From: an uncultured Clostridia bacterium
Lineage (GTDB): Bacteria > Bacillota > Clostridia > Oscillospirales > Acutalibacteraceae
Length of the DNA stretch: 64,000 nucleotides
Reading direction: 5' to 3'
Assembly: GCA_946183365.1 (NCBI GenBank)
Contig: CAMHAH010000009.1
Location: 53,365 to 117,364 of the forward strand
Below, in pieces: positions 35,785-43,974 of the stretch. Below the pieces are notes generated by a model. It saw nothing but the letters and a program-made list of their open reading frames with translations. It was not told the origin of the DNA and searched no databases. A program made the translations under genes and the position numbers. Positions within the stretch are counted from its first letter, which is position 1. Every line of letters starts with the position of its first letter.

Positions 35785-37077
35785 ATGGAATTTACATTTC
35801 TTGAATTTCTGAAATATGATTATCCGTCGATCTTATTGGTTTTGGGATTGATCGTATTGATGCTTTCCAACAGAAAGAATAAGCTGCCGGCGGTGTTCAC
35901 GCTGTGGATCATGACGATCATCATGGTGCTGTCGCTGTTTGTGGAGTTCGTCTGCAAATGGTCGGAGAACGATCCGTCTCTTGCGGATATACGTTATTGG
36001 ACAACGATCATCAAATACCTGATCCCGCCGACGATCCTGATGATGCAGATCATGGTGTTGGTGGAGAACAAGGTGATTCGCTGGCTGTTGGTGATCCCGA
36101 ATCTGATCAGCGCGCTTGCCGTGACGGTCGGGCCGAGCGTGACCGGTCTTACGGTGCTGTCCTTTAGCAAGGAATACTATTTTGTGGAAGGTCCGTTGCG
36201 GGCATTTCCGTTTTGCGTGTCGCTGTTCTATCTGTTCGTGCTGGTGATCGCTTCGCTTCGATATTTCTATGATGTGACGTCGGGATACAATACGATCATC
36301 ATGTATTTGGCGGTAACGACAGTCATTACCTGTATGCTGGAATACTTCGGCGTCGTCAGCGGTATCGTCAAGTATGTTCAGATCATTGATATTTACCTAT
36401 ACTATTTCTTCCTTAACTTTGTTTATCAGGCAAGGATTCGTGAAGAAAGTCTGAAAAAGGAGCTTGCGCTGACGCAGAAGGAGCTCGAGCTGTCTAATAC
36501 GAATCTACGACTTCTGCAAAACCAGATATCGCCGCACTTTATCTACAATGCCCTGTTTATCATCAAGGCGCTGATCTGGACAGATCAGAAAAAGGCGTCC
36601 GACGCGGTTGATGATTTCTCCCTGTATGTCAGACACAACATCGACGCGATGCGCTCAAATGAGCTGATCGAATTCAGCAAGGAGCTGGAGCACATCAAGG
36701 CGTTTTTGAACATTGAGAACGTAGATGATGAAACGGGCTTAGTGGTAGAGTATCAAACCGAAGAGCTCGACTTTCGTATTCCTCCGCTGACGGTAGAGCC
36801 GCTGGTCGAGAACGCGGTCATCCACGGGATCGGCACCTTGGAGAGCGGCGGCGTCATCACGATCTCTTCCCGAAAAACAGAAGGCGGATATACGGTTACT
36901 GTTGAGGATAACGGCGTCGGCTTTGATGTGGAGCATACAGAACTCGGCGTAGGGTTGGAAAGCGCGAAAATACGGCTTGAATCACAGTGCGGCGGTAAGC
37001 TCACATTTGACAGCCGCTCCGGCTGTACCAAAGCGATGGTCTTCGTGCCGGAACAGGAACATGATCATAATGATTAA
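35785..37077 (+). CDS. LytS/YehU-type sensor histidine kinase
   Basis: Membrane sensor of 430 residues. About seven hydrophobic helices (residues 12-210) are followed by a coiled coil, then a His_kinase (PF06580) motif with H251 in NQISPHFIYNAL, and a HATPase with N-box PLVENAVIHGI and G-box ENDGVGFD-type residues (EDNGVGFD). This class normally pairs with LytTR response regulators, but here the next gene is a receiver fused to an XRE domain. It is the first gene of the 22-kb locus. Ile codons are mostly ATC here, whereas the housekeeping genes upstream use more ATA, which hints at a different origin. Confidence 0.92.
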   Translation: MEFTFLEFLKYDYPSILLVLGLIVLMLSNRKNKLPAVFTLWIMTIIMVLSLFVEFVCKWSENDPSLADIRYWTTIIKYLIPPTILMMQIMVLVENKVIRWLLVIPNLISALAVTVGPSVTGLTVLSFSKEYYFVEGPLRAFPFCVSLFYLFVLVIASLRYFYDVTSGYNTIIMYLAVTTVITCMLEYFGVVSGIVKYVQIIDIYLYYFFLNFVYQARIREESLKKELALTQKELELSNTNLRLLQNQISPHFIYNALFIIKALIWTDQKKASDAVDDFSLYVRHNIDAMRSNELIEFSKELEHIKAFLNIENVDDETGLVVEYQTEELDFRIPPLTVEPLVENAVIHGIGTLESGGVITISSRKTEGGYTVTVEDNGVGFDVEHTELGVGLESAKIRLESQCGGKLTFDSRSGCTKAMVFVPEQEHDHND

Positions 37078-37157
37078 ATATCACATAGGAGTTACAACAT
37101 GATGTCTATTGCGTACACTTTTTCAGTAATTTCATGCGCAGGTCATTCAGGTATAAT

Positions 37158-37209
37158 AAAGCGTACTCTGCGGGACGGCTTGATCCCGTGGAGTGCGCTT
37201 TGTCGTTTT
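37158..37209 (+). terminator. Long hairpin between sensor kinase and regulator
   Basis: AAAGCGTACTC pairs with GAGTGCGCTTT, continued by G-U pairs and CGGGA/TCCCG around an 8-base loop; GTCGTTTTT follows. TATAAT occurs directly upstream (37152-37157) but lacks a convincing -35. It acts as a terminator or attenuator between the two genes, which are otherwise expected to be co-expressed. Confidence 0.65.
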
Positions 37210-37226
37210 TAAGGAGATAAAATCAT

Positions 37227-37865
37227 ATGAACATCATTATTCTGGATAATCACAAGCTGATTATTGCCGAAATCAAAAGGCAGGTGCTGGCTGTTCTGCC
37301 CGGCGCTGAATGTGTTTGCTTCACCAAACAGAGAGAGGCGATCGAGCATGTCAAAAAGTATCGCGTCGACGTCGCTTTGCTCGACGTCGATATGCCCGGG
37401 CTCAACGGGATAGAGGTCGCGGAGCTGATGTGCCGGATCAATCCGAAACTGAACATTATCTTCGTGACGGGCTATCCCGAATACGCTCTGCAGGCGTTCT
37501 CCGTCCCGGTCAGCGACTTTATCGTAAAGCCTGTTTCGGAGGACGCGCTGAGAGCTTCGTTTCAAAAGCTGCGGTTTCCGCCCGAGGAAGCGATCGACAG
37601 CTTTCAGTATGACGACGTCAAGGACGCCAAGGCGATCGGCGAACGTCTTAAAATCCTCAGAAAAGAACGCGGCATGACGGCAAGAGATCTCGCCGATGAA
37701 ATCGGAGTATCCTACACGACGATCTATCGATGGGAAAACGGCGACAGGGTACCCGACGGCTTCAATATGGGTAAGCTGATGAACGTGCTCGGCGTCAGAA
37801 TGAAGGATATTATTTCAAATATTGACATCTATGCCAAATCCGATACAGGAGGTGAACAGACTTGA
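37227..37865 (+). CDS. Response regulator with receiver and XRE helix-turn-helix output
   Basis: Two-domain regulator of 212 residues. The receiver (1-118) has the phospho-acceptor D53 in LLDVDMPGLNG, a Thr/Tyr region FVTGYPEYALQAF and the KP motif FIVKPVS. The acidic pocket reads LDNH, with a single Asp where most receivers have two acidic residues. An XRE/Cro-type HTH (about 136-195) has MTARDLADEIGVSYTTIYRW. Receivers of the LytTR type commonly carry this YALQAF motif, so an output-domain swap is plausible. The strong GGAGATAA ribosome site precedes the ATG. It overlaps the next gene by 4 bases. It most likely controls the downstream locus. Confidence 0.9.
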   Translation: MNIIILDNHKLIIAEIKRQVLAVLPGAECVCFTKQREAIEHVKKYRVDVALLDVDMPGLNGIEVAELMCRINPKLNIIFVTGYPEYALQAFSVPVSDFIVKPVSEDALRASFQKLRFPPEEAIDSFQYDDVKDAKAIGERLKILRKERGMTARDLADEIGVSYTTIYRWENGDRVPDGFNMGKLMNVLGVRMKDIISNIDIYAKSDTGGEQT

Positions 37866-38536
37866 ATTATCAAGTCGAATTGATCTGCAACGGTTTACTG
37901 TGCCTCGGCGCGTTGACCGGTTTTGTGTACTCACTGATCAAGTTTTTTAAACCGAAAAAAGCAATGTATAAAAAAATGGTGGGCTGCGCGCTTGGCTGTT
38001 TGTTCATTGAACGGTTATATGAAATCGTCCAATACGTTGTAGCCGGAGATCTTCCGCAGCTCTTCCAGATCGGAACCTTCGGAAACATCGGATGCTACAT
38101 GTTTCTTTTCTCGGCAAACTACGGCGCGATCGACTCGCTGATCGACGACGGCTCTGCAAAGCTGAAAAAATATCGGCTGATCGCTCTGGCTGCGCCCCTC
38201 GCGGCGATAACCGCCGCAACGGTGATCCTTTTCTCGCCCTCTGATCCGGGACGCAAGATCACCTGCGCGATCGAGATGTTATTTGCCGGAGCTTCATCCT
38301 ATTACAGCCTTAAGCACCTGATCATACCCAAAAAGTATTCGGACTTTTTGTCAGGCATGAGAGCGTTCCATATCATATCTCTCGTGTTGGCTGTCGGCGT
38401 CGCGGTCGAAGACATTATCTGGTGTTATCAGGTCAGTGTTCAGGCGGTGTGGTTCATCCCTTACACCATCCTGTTTGCGGCGATGATCGCTCTGGCGCCT
38501 GCGCTTGAAAGGGGGACAAAACAATGGAGAACATAA
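37862..38536 (+). CDS. Seven-helix membrane protein of unknown function
   Basis: The TTG start at 37862 overlaps the regulator stop codon (TTGA), with AGGAGGTG just upstream; no ATG competes. The 224 residues contain about seven hydrophobic helices and a charged cytosolic loop (SLIDDGSAKLKKYR) in the middle. I recognise no family. It is translationally coupled on both sides, overlapping the PrsW-like gene by 13 bases. The tight coupling suggests it works with the protease or as a membrane regulator of the two-component pair. Confidence 0.75.
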   Translation: MNYQVELICNGLLCLGALTGFVYSLIKFFKPKKAMYKKMVGCALGCLFIERLYEIVQYVVAGDLPQLFQIGTFGNIGCYMFLFSANYGAIDSLIDDGSAKLKKYRLIALAAPLAAITAATVILFSPSDPGRKITCAIEMLFAGASSYYSLKHLIIPKKYSDFLSGMRAFHIISLVLAVGVAVEDIIWCYQVSVQAVWFIPYTILFAAMIALAPALERGTKQWRT

Positions 38537-39189
38537 GTTATATCGTTTTTATGTGTTTTGCGCTTCCGTTCTTGCTCGGTATCCCGATAGCGCGCAAGCA
38601 GACGCGGCTGGTGCTGCTGTACATCTTTATCGGAATGTGCTGCTGTCTGTTCATCTCTGAGGTCAACGGCTTGATCAACAGCTTGATCGGTCAGGATATG
38701 TTCTATTTGACGACCAATATAACGCCGATGACGGAGGAGCTGATCAAAGCGCTGCCGGTATTGGTATTTGCGATTTTCATCTCTTCCGAACGGCAAACGC
38801 TTTTAACGATCGCGTTTATGACCGGCTTGGGCTTCGCGCTGCTCGAGAATGGCACGATATTGGTTGAGACCGTGGTCGTACAGGGCTCGGTCGATATCCT
38901 GTGGGCGCTGATCCGTACGCTCGGCGCGGGACTGCTCCACAGCCTGTGTACCACCGCGGTAGGCGTGGGTATCTCGTTCATACGCGATCAAAAGAAGATG
39001 TTCCTGTGCGGCTCGTTCGCGCTGTTGTCTATGGCGATCGTTTATCACTCGGTCTATAATACTTTGATCCAGTCCGATTACAAGTATCTCGGCGCCGCTA
39101 TGCCGATGATCACCTACATGGTTGTGATTGTGATCTTAGTTATCGTATATAAAAAAAGGATCCATAAAAAGACAAAGGAGACTGCATGA
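38524..39189 (+). CDS. PrsW-like intramembrane protease
   Basis: A 221-residue polytopic membrane protein with the conserved features of the PrsW family (PF13367), a set of predicted membrane metalloproteases. E71-E72-x-x-K75 lies in TEELIKALPVL, E108-N109 in GFALLENGTIL, H139 in GAGLLHSLC and H175 in VYHSVYNTL, all within or beside predicted helices. Bacillus PrsW performs site-1 cleavage of the anti-sigma factor RsiW. No anti-sigma factor of that kind is adjacent here. The nearest candidates for substrates are the membrane proteins encoded immediately downstream, whose first gene overlaps this stop codon by 4 bases. Confidence 0.85.
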   Translation: MENISYIVFMCFALPFLLGIPIARKQTRLVLLYIFIGMCCCLFISEVNGLINSLIGQDMFYLTTNITPMTEELIKALPVLVFAIFISSERQTLLTIAFMTGLGFALLENGTILVETVVVQGSVDILWALIRTLGAGLLHSLCTTAVGVGISFIRDQKKMFLCGSFALLSMAIVYHSVYNTLIQSDYKYLGAAMPMITYMVVIVILVIVYKKRIHKKTKETA

Positions 39190-41474
39190 TGAAAAATTTG
39201 AAAAGCGTAAGAATTTTTGTAGCGTTGGTACTGACGCTGACCTTTATCGCACTTGTCCCGATGAATACCGTTGCGGCGGCAAGCGGCGGCAAATATGTAT
39301 CAGAGGTCTACGTCGCCTACGGCAAGGACGCGGACGAGGCAAAGAAAACGCTCAATGACAAGGGCTACACCCCCGTAAACGGCAACCTCAATGAAGGCGG
39401 CAAGACCTACGCCATGCTGGGCTACAAGACCACAGACGATCCTCAACAGGCGATAACCGATCTCTCCGTTATGAATATGAACGGAGGCTACAGTGTAACC
39501 GATTACAAACATCTTCTTACACAGCAAAAAACAAATATCGCGAACTTCCTGACTGAATTTATGCCGGCTATAAAAGAGTACCGCGCAAACCTCAAGGCAG
39601 GCAAGGCAAGGGCGGTATTTGTTCACGATATGCTCAATAAATATACCGAAGATGACAGCAGCAAAAAGCTCGGAGATCTTTTTAATTCAGAGACGCTGCA
39701 GGACAAGCTCGGCATAACCGAGAGCATTAACGCCGAGAATCCGGATAAGCTGCCCGACCTCATCACTCTGCTTATGCAGGGAAACACCGCTGTGCTCAAT
39801 TCTGTTGAAAAACTGCTCGCGATCTCCGCGGACAGCGGCGAGGGGACCTTCCTTGATCGCTTTGCTTCAAAAAGCTACGACGATCTTCTCGATGAGCTCG
39901 AGGATAAGCACCCGGAGCTGAATACCGAGACCAAAAGAAAACAGCAGCTTGACAACGAGTATGAGGATATCGTGCTCGGCTTTACGGAAGCAGCGGCAAA
40001 GCTGAGGAATGATCTTGTCGCATATGAAAACGGAAAGCTCAAGCTTGAGAGCGCCTCGGAAGAGGAGATCAAAAAGGAGTTTGCGTCTTCCGATAAGGAC
40101 GAAGAGGTAGCCAAGATCGAATCTCAAATGAAGATTAACCAATTTGCCGAGATAGGCTCTCTTTACCTTGCGCTGAAGGACTATGAGGGAGGAAAATTCA
40201 AAAAAGGCGAACTGCTCAACTTCTTTATGCGCGACGAAATCGACGCCGAGGAGCTTTATCCTATGGCTGCGGCGCTCTCTGACGGTCAAAAAGCCGGACT
40301 TAACTATGTTTCGCTTTCTGACCTTCTCCGCTATTCGCTCATCGACGATGACGCTTGGAAAAAGGAGCTCGATCAGTTAAAATCGAGCCTCTCGGAGATG
40401 GGAGGCATGTCGGTATATGACGGCGTTGACCGTAATGTGTTCAAGGAGGACGGCTCGGTCGCGATGACTGACAAAGCAATGCGCTCCGAAAACGTGAAAA
40501 GCCTTGAAGAAAACGAAGATTCCAAGTGGTCAGCCATCGCTACCGCGTCGGCTATCACATGGGCTTGTACGGCTGTATCGCTCGCGTCGTTCATCACTTT
40601 CTCAAAGATTGCCGCGCATTTTGATGAGTCAAAGGGTTTTCCGGTTTATGTTAGGAGAGAAACAATCCTTTTGCCTGAGAATGAATGGAAGACCATCACA
40701 CTCAGCCACGGAGATGAGACACTCGAGTTGATAAAGAAATATGATGTAAAAGACATCTTTATTGACGATCCCGGCGCTGTTTACACAAAGTATATCTCTA
40801 ATTTCTTCAAGTTCGCTACGATCGTTCTCGCTGTAGCGTCCGCCGTAATGACAGTGATCTCTCTTCTCAAGACGGATGATACAGAGCAGCTTCCGATCCC
40901 CGATTATATGATAGACGTCAAAGCAGGCGGCGACGAACCTAACACGGTGACATACAAGGCGGTACAGTGTAACCGCGAGGAGTATTTCGGAAACGGTTAT
41001 AAAAAGCAAAAAGGGAATTGTGCCGATCTCCTATGCGACGAGGGTAAACAGTGGCTTGTGCTTTACGCGACAACAGACAAAACAAACGGAGTGCCGATAA
41101 CTACCGATATCGTTGTACAGAAGAGCAAAGACGCGCCTCAGGGTTATGAAAACGAAATATCGATCATAGGCGAATTGGGCGCAGTGAACCTGGCAAGCGC
41201 CGCGTTCATGGATTATTCGGCGTTCAGCCGGACATGGCAGAATATCACCAGCAAATACAGCGTCTATGTGTTCTATAAAACAGACAATACCGTGCTCCCT
41301 GCGGGCGAGCCGCAGGAAGGCGACGCTTCTGATTTCGGCGCAACCGGAACCGCCCAATCCTTCAACGTCGGCACAGCAGTGCTGTTCGGCTGCATAGGCT
41401 TGGTGCTCGGCATAGCGCTCGGCGCGGTTATTGCCGTGTTGGTCAACAAAAAGAAGAAAAAGGAGCCGGTATGA
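39186..41474 (+). CDS. Envelope paralog 1: beta-module, helical domain, two mid-chain helices, C-terminal anchor
   Basis: First of four tandem paralogs without a recognised family name (762 residues). A signal peptide (about 1-32) ends VAAAS. A module of about 65 residues (36-100) has YVSEVYVAYGKDADEAK, GYTPVNGNLNEGG, LGYKTT and AITDLSVMNM, a pattern like MABP/VPS62 beta-prism repeats (inference). A Lys/Glu-rich helical region follows (100-445). Two hydrophobic helices at about 449-478 and 539-562 enclose a locus-variable loop. A C-terminal beta-module (571-695) has ADLLCDEGKQWLVLYA, and a last helix (730-754) ends KKKKK, giving an inside tail. AAAGGAG precedes the ATGATG start, which overlaps the protease stop. 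Confidence 0.85.
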   Translation: MMKNLKSVRIFVALVLTLTFIALVPMNTVAAASGGKYVSEVYVAYGKDADEAKKTLNDKGYTPVNGNLNEGGKTYAMLGYKTTDDPQQAITDLSVMNMNGGYSVTDYKHLLTQQKTNIANFLTEFMPAIKEYRANLKAGKARAVFVHDMLNKYTEDDSSKKLGDLFNSETLQDKLGITESINAENPDKLPDLITLLMQGNTAVLNSVEKLLAISADSGEGTFLDRFASKSYDDLLDELEDKHPELNTETKRKQQLDNEYEDIVLGFTEAAAKLRNDLVAYENGKLKLESASEEEIKKEFASSDKDEEVAKIESQMKINQFAEIGSLYLALKDYEGGKFKKGELLNFFMRDEIDAEELYPMAAALSDGQKAGLNYVSLSDLLRYSLIDDDAWKKELDQLKSSLSEMGGMSVYDGVDRNVFKEDGSVAMTDKAMRSENVKSLEENEDSKWSAIATASAITWACTAVSLASFITFSKIAAHFDESKGFPVYVRRETILLPENEWKTITLSHGDETLELIKKYDVKDIFIDDPGAVYTKYISNFFKFATIVLAVASAVMTVISLLKTDDTEQLPIPDYMIDVKAGGDEPNTVTYKAVQCNREEYFGNGYKKQKGNCADLLCDEGKQWLVLYATTDKTNGVPITTDIVVQKSKDAPQGYENEISIIGELGAVNLASAAFMDYSAFSRTWQNITSKYSVYVFYKTDNTVLPAGEPQEGDASDFGATGTAQSFNVGTAVLFGCIGLVLGIALGAVIAVLVNKKKKKEPV

Positions 41475-41682
41475 TGGAGGCTCCCCGTCGAGGAGATTCC
41501 CCTGTTAGAAAAGATGTCCGCATTGCGGATAGACTGATGAGGTGTAAGCGCCAAGCGCAGTAGGAAACGCTCCTGCCTCAACACGAAAATTGATAGAGGG
41601 AAAGGCTTCCGCTTCATCCGAACTTTTCGGCGGACACGTTGTGTCCTTTGAAAGGCAAAAGCCATATAAAGGAGACGGTATC
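41475..41682. repeat. Degenerate intergenic palindromic repeat between paralogs 1 and 2
   Basis: 208 non-coding bases, the only sizeable gap among the four paralogs. They begin GAGGCTCCCCGTCGAGGAG and contain short palindromes such as TCCGCATTGCGGA and GCGCCAAGCGC. The start resembles the repeat before ftsH (6929-7042), so the same dispersed element seems to have inserted here after the paralogs multiplied. A ribosome site AAAGGAG for the next gene lies at its end. Confidence 0.5.
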
Positions 41683-43974
41683 ATGAAAAGATTGAAAAGA
41701 GTAAGAATACTCGTAGCGTTGGTTCTGACGCTGACATTTATCGCGCTCGTTCCGCTGCAAACAGCGGCGGCAGCGAATAACGGTTTATATGTTTCCGAGA
41801 TCTATGTCGCCTACGGAAAGGACGCTGCCGAGGCGAAAAATACACTCAGCGCCAAGGGCTTTACCCCTGTAGACGGCAACCTCAACGACGGCGGCAAGAC
41901 CTACGCCATGATGGGCTACAAAATCACAAACAACATCCGCGACTCTATCACCGATCTCGCCGTCATGAATATGCGCGGCGACTACAGCGTGGAGGATTAC
42001 AAAAAACTGCTCAAGGATCAAAAGACCGAGATCGCAGATTCCCTCAATGAGCTCATGACGGTGATCAGGGAATACCGCGCCAATCTCAAAGCAGGTAAGG
42101 CAAAGGCGGTCTATGCTCACGATGTGCTCAACAACTACACCGATGACGATACCGGCATGCAGATGGGAGACCTGCTCAATAGCGAGACCTTACAGGACAA
42201 GGTCGGTATCGACGAGAGCGTTGATGCGCCGAACCCCGAGAATCTCCCGAACCTCGTCACCATTCTGTTACAGGGCAACCCGCAGGTCATCAAGTCGATC
42301 GAAGTGATGCTCTCGATGGCGACCGATACTGCTGATAACAGTTGGATCGACCGTTTTGCCGAGTCGGATTATGATACCCTGCTCGACAAGGTCGAGGAGG
42401 AGCGTCCCGAGCTCAATACAGAAACCAAGCGCAAACAATACATTGAGAATCTGTATGAATTTGAAGCCGGACTTCTCGGCGCGGACGTTTCGGAACTTCG
42501 CGGTAAGCTCATGGATTATGAGGCGATGGATCTGCATATCGATTTGGCGACCGCGGAGGATATCGAAAAGGCCTTCGGTGATACAAAAGCCGGAGGGAAA
42601 GCGGTGTTCCAAAAGCAGGAGTGGCTTATGATCGCTGAGATCTATGAGAATCTGAAAAACTACGAGGGCGGCAACTACAAAAAAGGCGAATTGCTCGCTT
42701 TCTTCCTTGAGAAACACGACCCCGAGAACACGGAGCTCTTTATTCCCATGGCGGCGGCGCTTTCGGAGGGGCAGCGTTACGGTCTGATCTTTGTTAATTT
42801 CGAGGAGCTGCTCAGCTATGCGTTCTCTAATGATGAAAGTTGGAAAAAGGTATACGAAGATTATAAAAACAAACTGGCCGCTCCTCAGACTGTGTCGGTA
42901 TATCAGAATATCGACCGCGATCTGTATAAGGAGGACGGCTCTGTCGCGCTGACAGGCGCGGCACAGCGCGCGAACAACACCGCAGACGGTACGACCGGCA
43001 GCAAAGATGAACAGATGGATACCTATACCACGATCACCGCGATCACGTATTTTTCGACGGTGTGCGGCGCGGGATTAGCGTTTAGTTTTAATACTATCGC
43101 AAACTCGGCTGTCAGAGCTGCCGCTTACGATTCTTTTCTGGATGAGTTTCTCCAGCCAAATATGAATATCATCATGGACGATGACACATTTGAACTGTTT
43201 AAGAACGCGATCACCGAAAATGATTTTACAGCGGAATTCAGCAGATCGGGTAACGTGTACACAGGAGTCGAGCAGCTGGGGCTGTATAATAGGGCGCGAT
43301 TTATGATACGGCTCACAAAGATCGTATCGTTCATTACGATGGCGCTGGCGGTTGCCTCAGCCGTCCTGACGATCATCGACCTGTGCCGCGACAGGAGCGT
43401 AGAGCAGCTCCCGATCCCGAAGTATCTCGTCAACAACTATACCGACTCCGACGGCGGCAGCTACGCGCTCAACTATAAGGCGGTCGAGTGTAACCGTGAA
43501 GAATACTTCGACAAGGACTATAAAAAGCAAAAGGGCAGCTGTGCCGATCTCCTTGCCGACGAGGGCAAGCAGTGGCTCGTCCTCTACGCTTCCAAAAACT
43601 CTAAGGCGGGCAGACCCCTCACGCCCTACTTTGTCATACAGGACAGCAATTCAGCTCCGGACGGTTATGCGGGAAATGTCCACCTGATCGGCGAAAAGGG
43701 CGCGGTCAATGTGGTCAGCAAGGCGTTCAAGGATTATTCCTCAGTCAGCACGATATGGCAAAACCTTACGGGCGACTACACCAAGTATATTTTCAGCAGG
43801 GTCAGCAATAACGTCAAGACCTATGACGAAGCGGCGGGCAACATGACCGCCTCCGCTATGAACGGCGGCACGGTGGCGATCATCGGCTTCGGCGCACTCA
43901 TCCTCGGCGGCGCTCTCGGCGCGATTATTACTGTGTTGATAAATAAGAATAAAAAGAAAAAGGAGACGGCATGA
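41683..43974 (+). CDS. Envelope paralog 2
   Basis: 763 residues from the ATG at 41683, which has AAAGGAG upstream and yields the shared signal peptide (VALVLTLTFIALVPL). A longer in-frame TTG start at 41590 lies in the intergenic repeat and is rejected. Architecture equals paralog 1. The N-terminal module reads YVSEIYVAYGKDAAEAK, LNDGGKTYAMMGYK and SITDLAVMNMRGDY. Hydrophobic helices lie at about 446-476 and 543-565, with an unrelated loop between them (residues near DSFLDEFLQPNMNIIMDDD). The C-module has ADLLADEGKQWLVLYASKN. Its first 150 residues and its C-terminal third are nearly the same as in paralog 3. The stop overlaps paralog 3 by 4 bases. Confidence 0.85.
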   Translation: MKRLKRVRILVALVLTLTFIALVPLQTAAAANNGLYVSEIYVAYGKDAAEAKNTLSAKGFTPVDGNLNDGGKTYAMMGYKITNNIRDSITDLAVMNMRGDYSVEDYKKLLKDQKTEIADSLNELMTVIREYRANLKAGKAKAVYAHDVLNNYTDDDTGMQMGDLLNSETLQDKVGIDESVDAPNPENLPNLVTILLQGNPQVIKSIEVMLSMATDTADNSWIDRFAESDYDTLLDKVEEERPELNTETKRKQYIENLYEFEAGLLGADVSELRGKLMDYEAMDLHIDLATAEDIEKAFGDTKAGGKAVFQKQEWLMIAEIYENLKNYEGGNYKKGELLAFFLEKHDPENTELFIPMAAALSEGQRYGLIFVNFEELLSYAFSNDESWKKVYEDYKNKLAAPQTVSVYQNIDRDLYKEDGSVALTGAAQRANNTADGTTGSKDEQMDTYTTITAITYFSTVCGAGLAFSFNTIANSAVRAAAYDSFLDEFLQPNMNIIMDDDTFELFKNAITENDFTAEFSRSGNVYTGVEQLGLYNRARFMIRLTKIVSFITMALAVASAVLTIIDLCRDRSVEQLPIPKYLVNNYTDSDGGSYALNYKAVECNREEYFDKDYKKQKGSCADLLADEGKQWLVLYASKNSKAGRPLTPYFVIQDSNSAPDGYAGNVHLIGEKGAVNVVSKAFKDYSSVSTIWQNLTGDYTKYIFSRVSNNVKTYDEAAGNMTASAMNGGTVAIIGFGALILGGALGAIITVLINKNKKKKETA

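Noticed and set aside
41590..41682. Upstream start giving paralog 2 a 31-residue extension
   Set aside because: The extension is encoded by the intergenic repeat and would bury the signal peptide; AAAGGAG supports the ATG at 41683.
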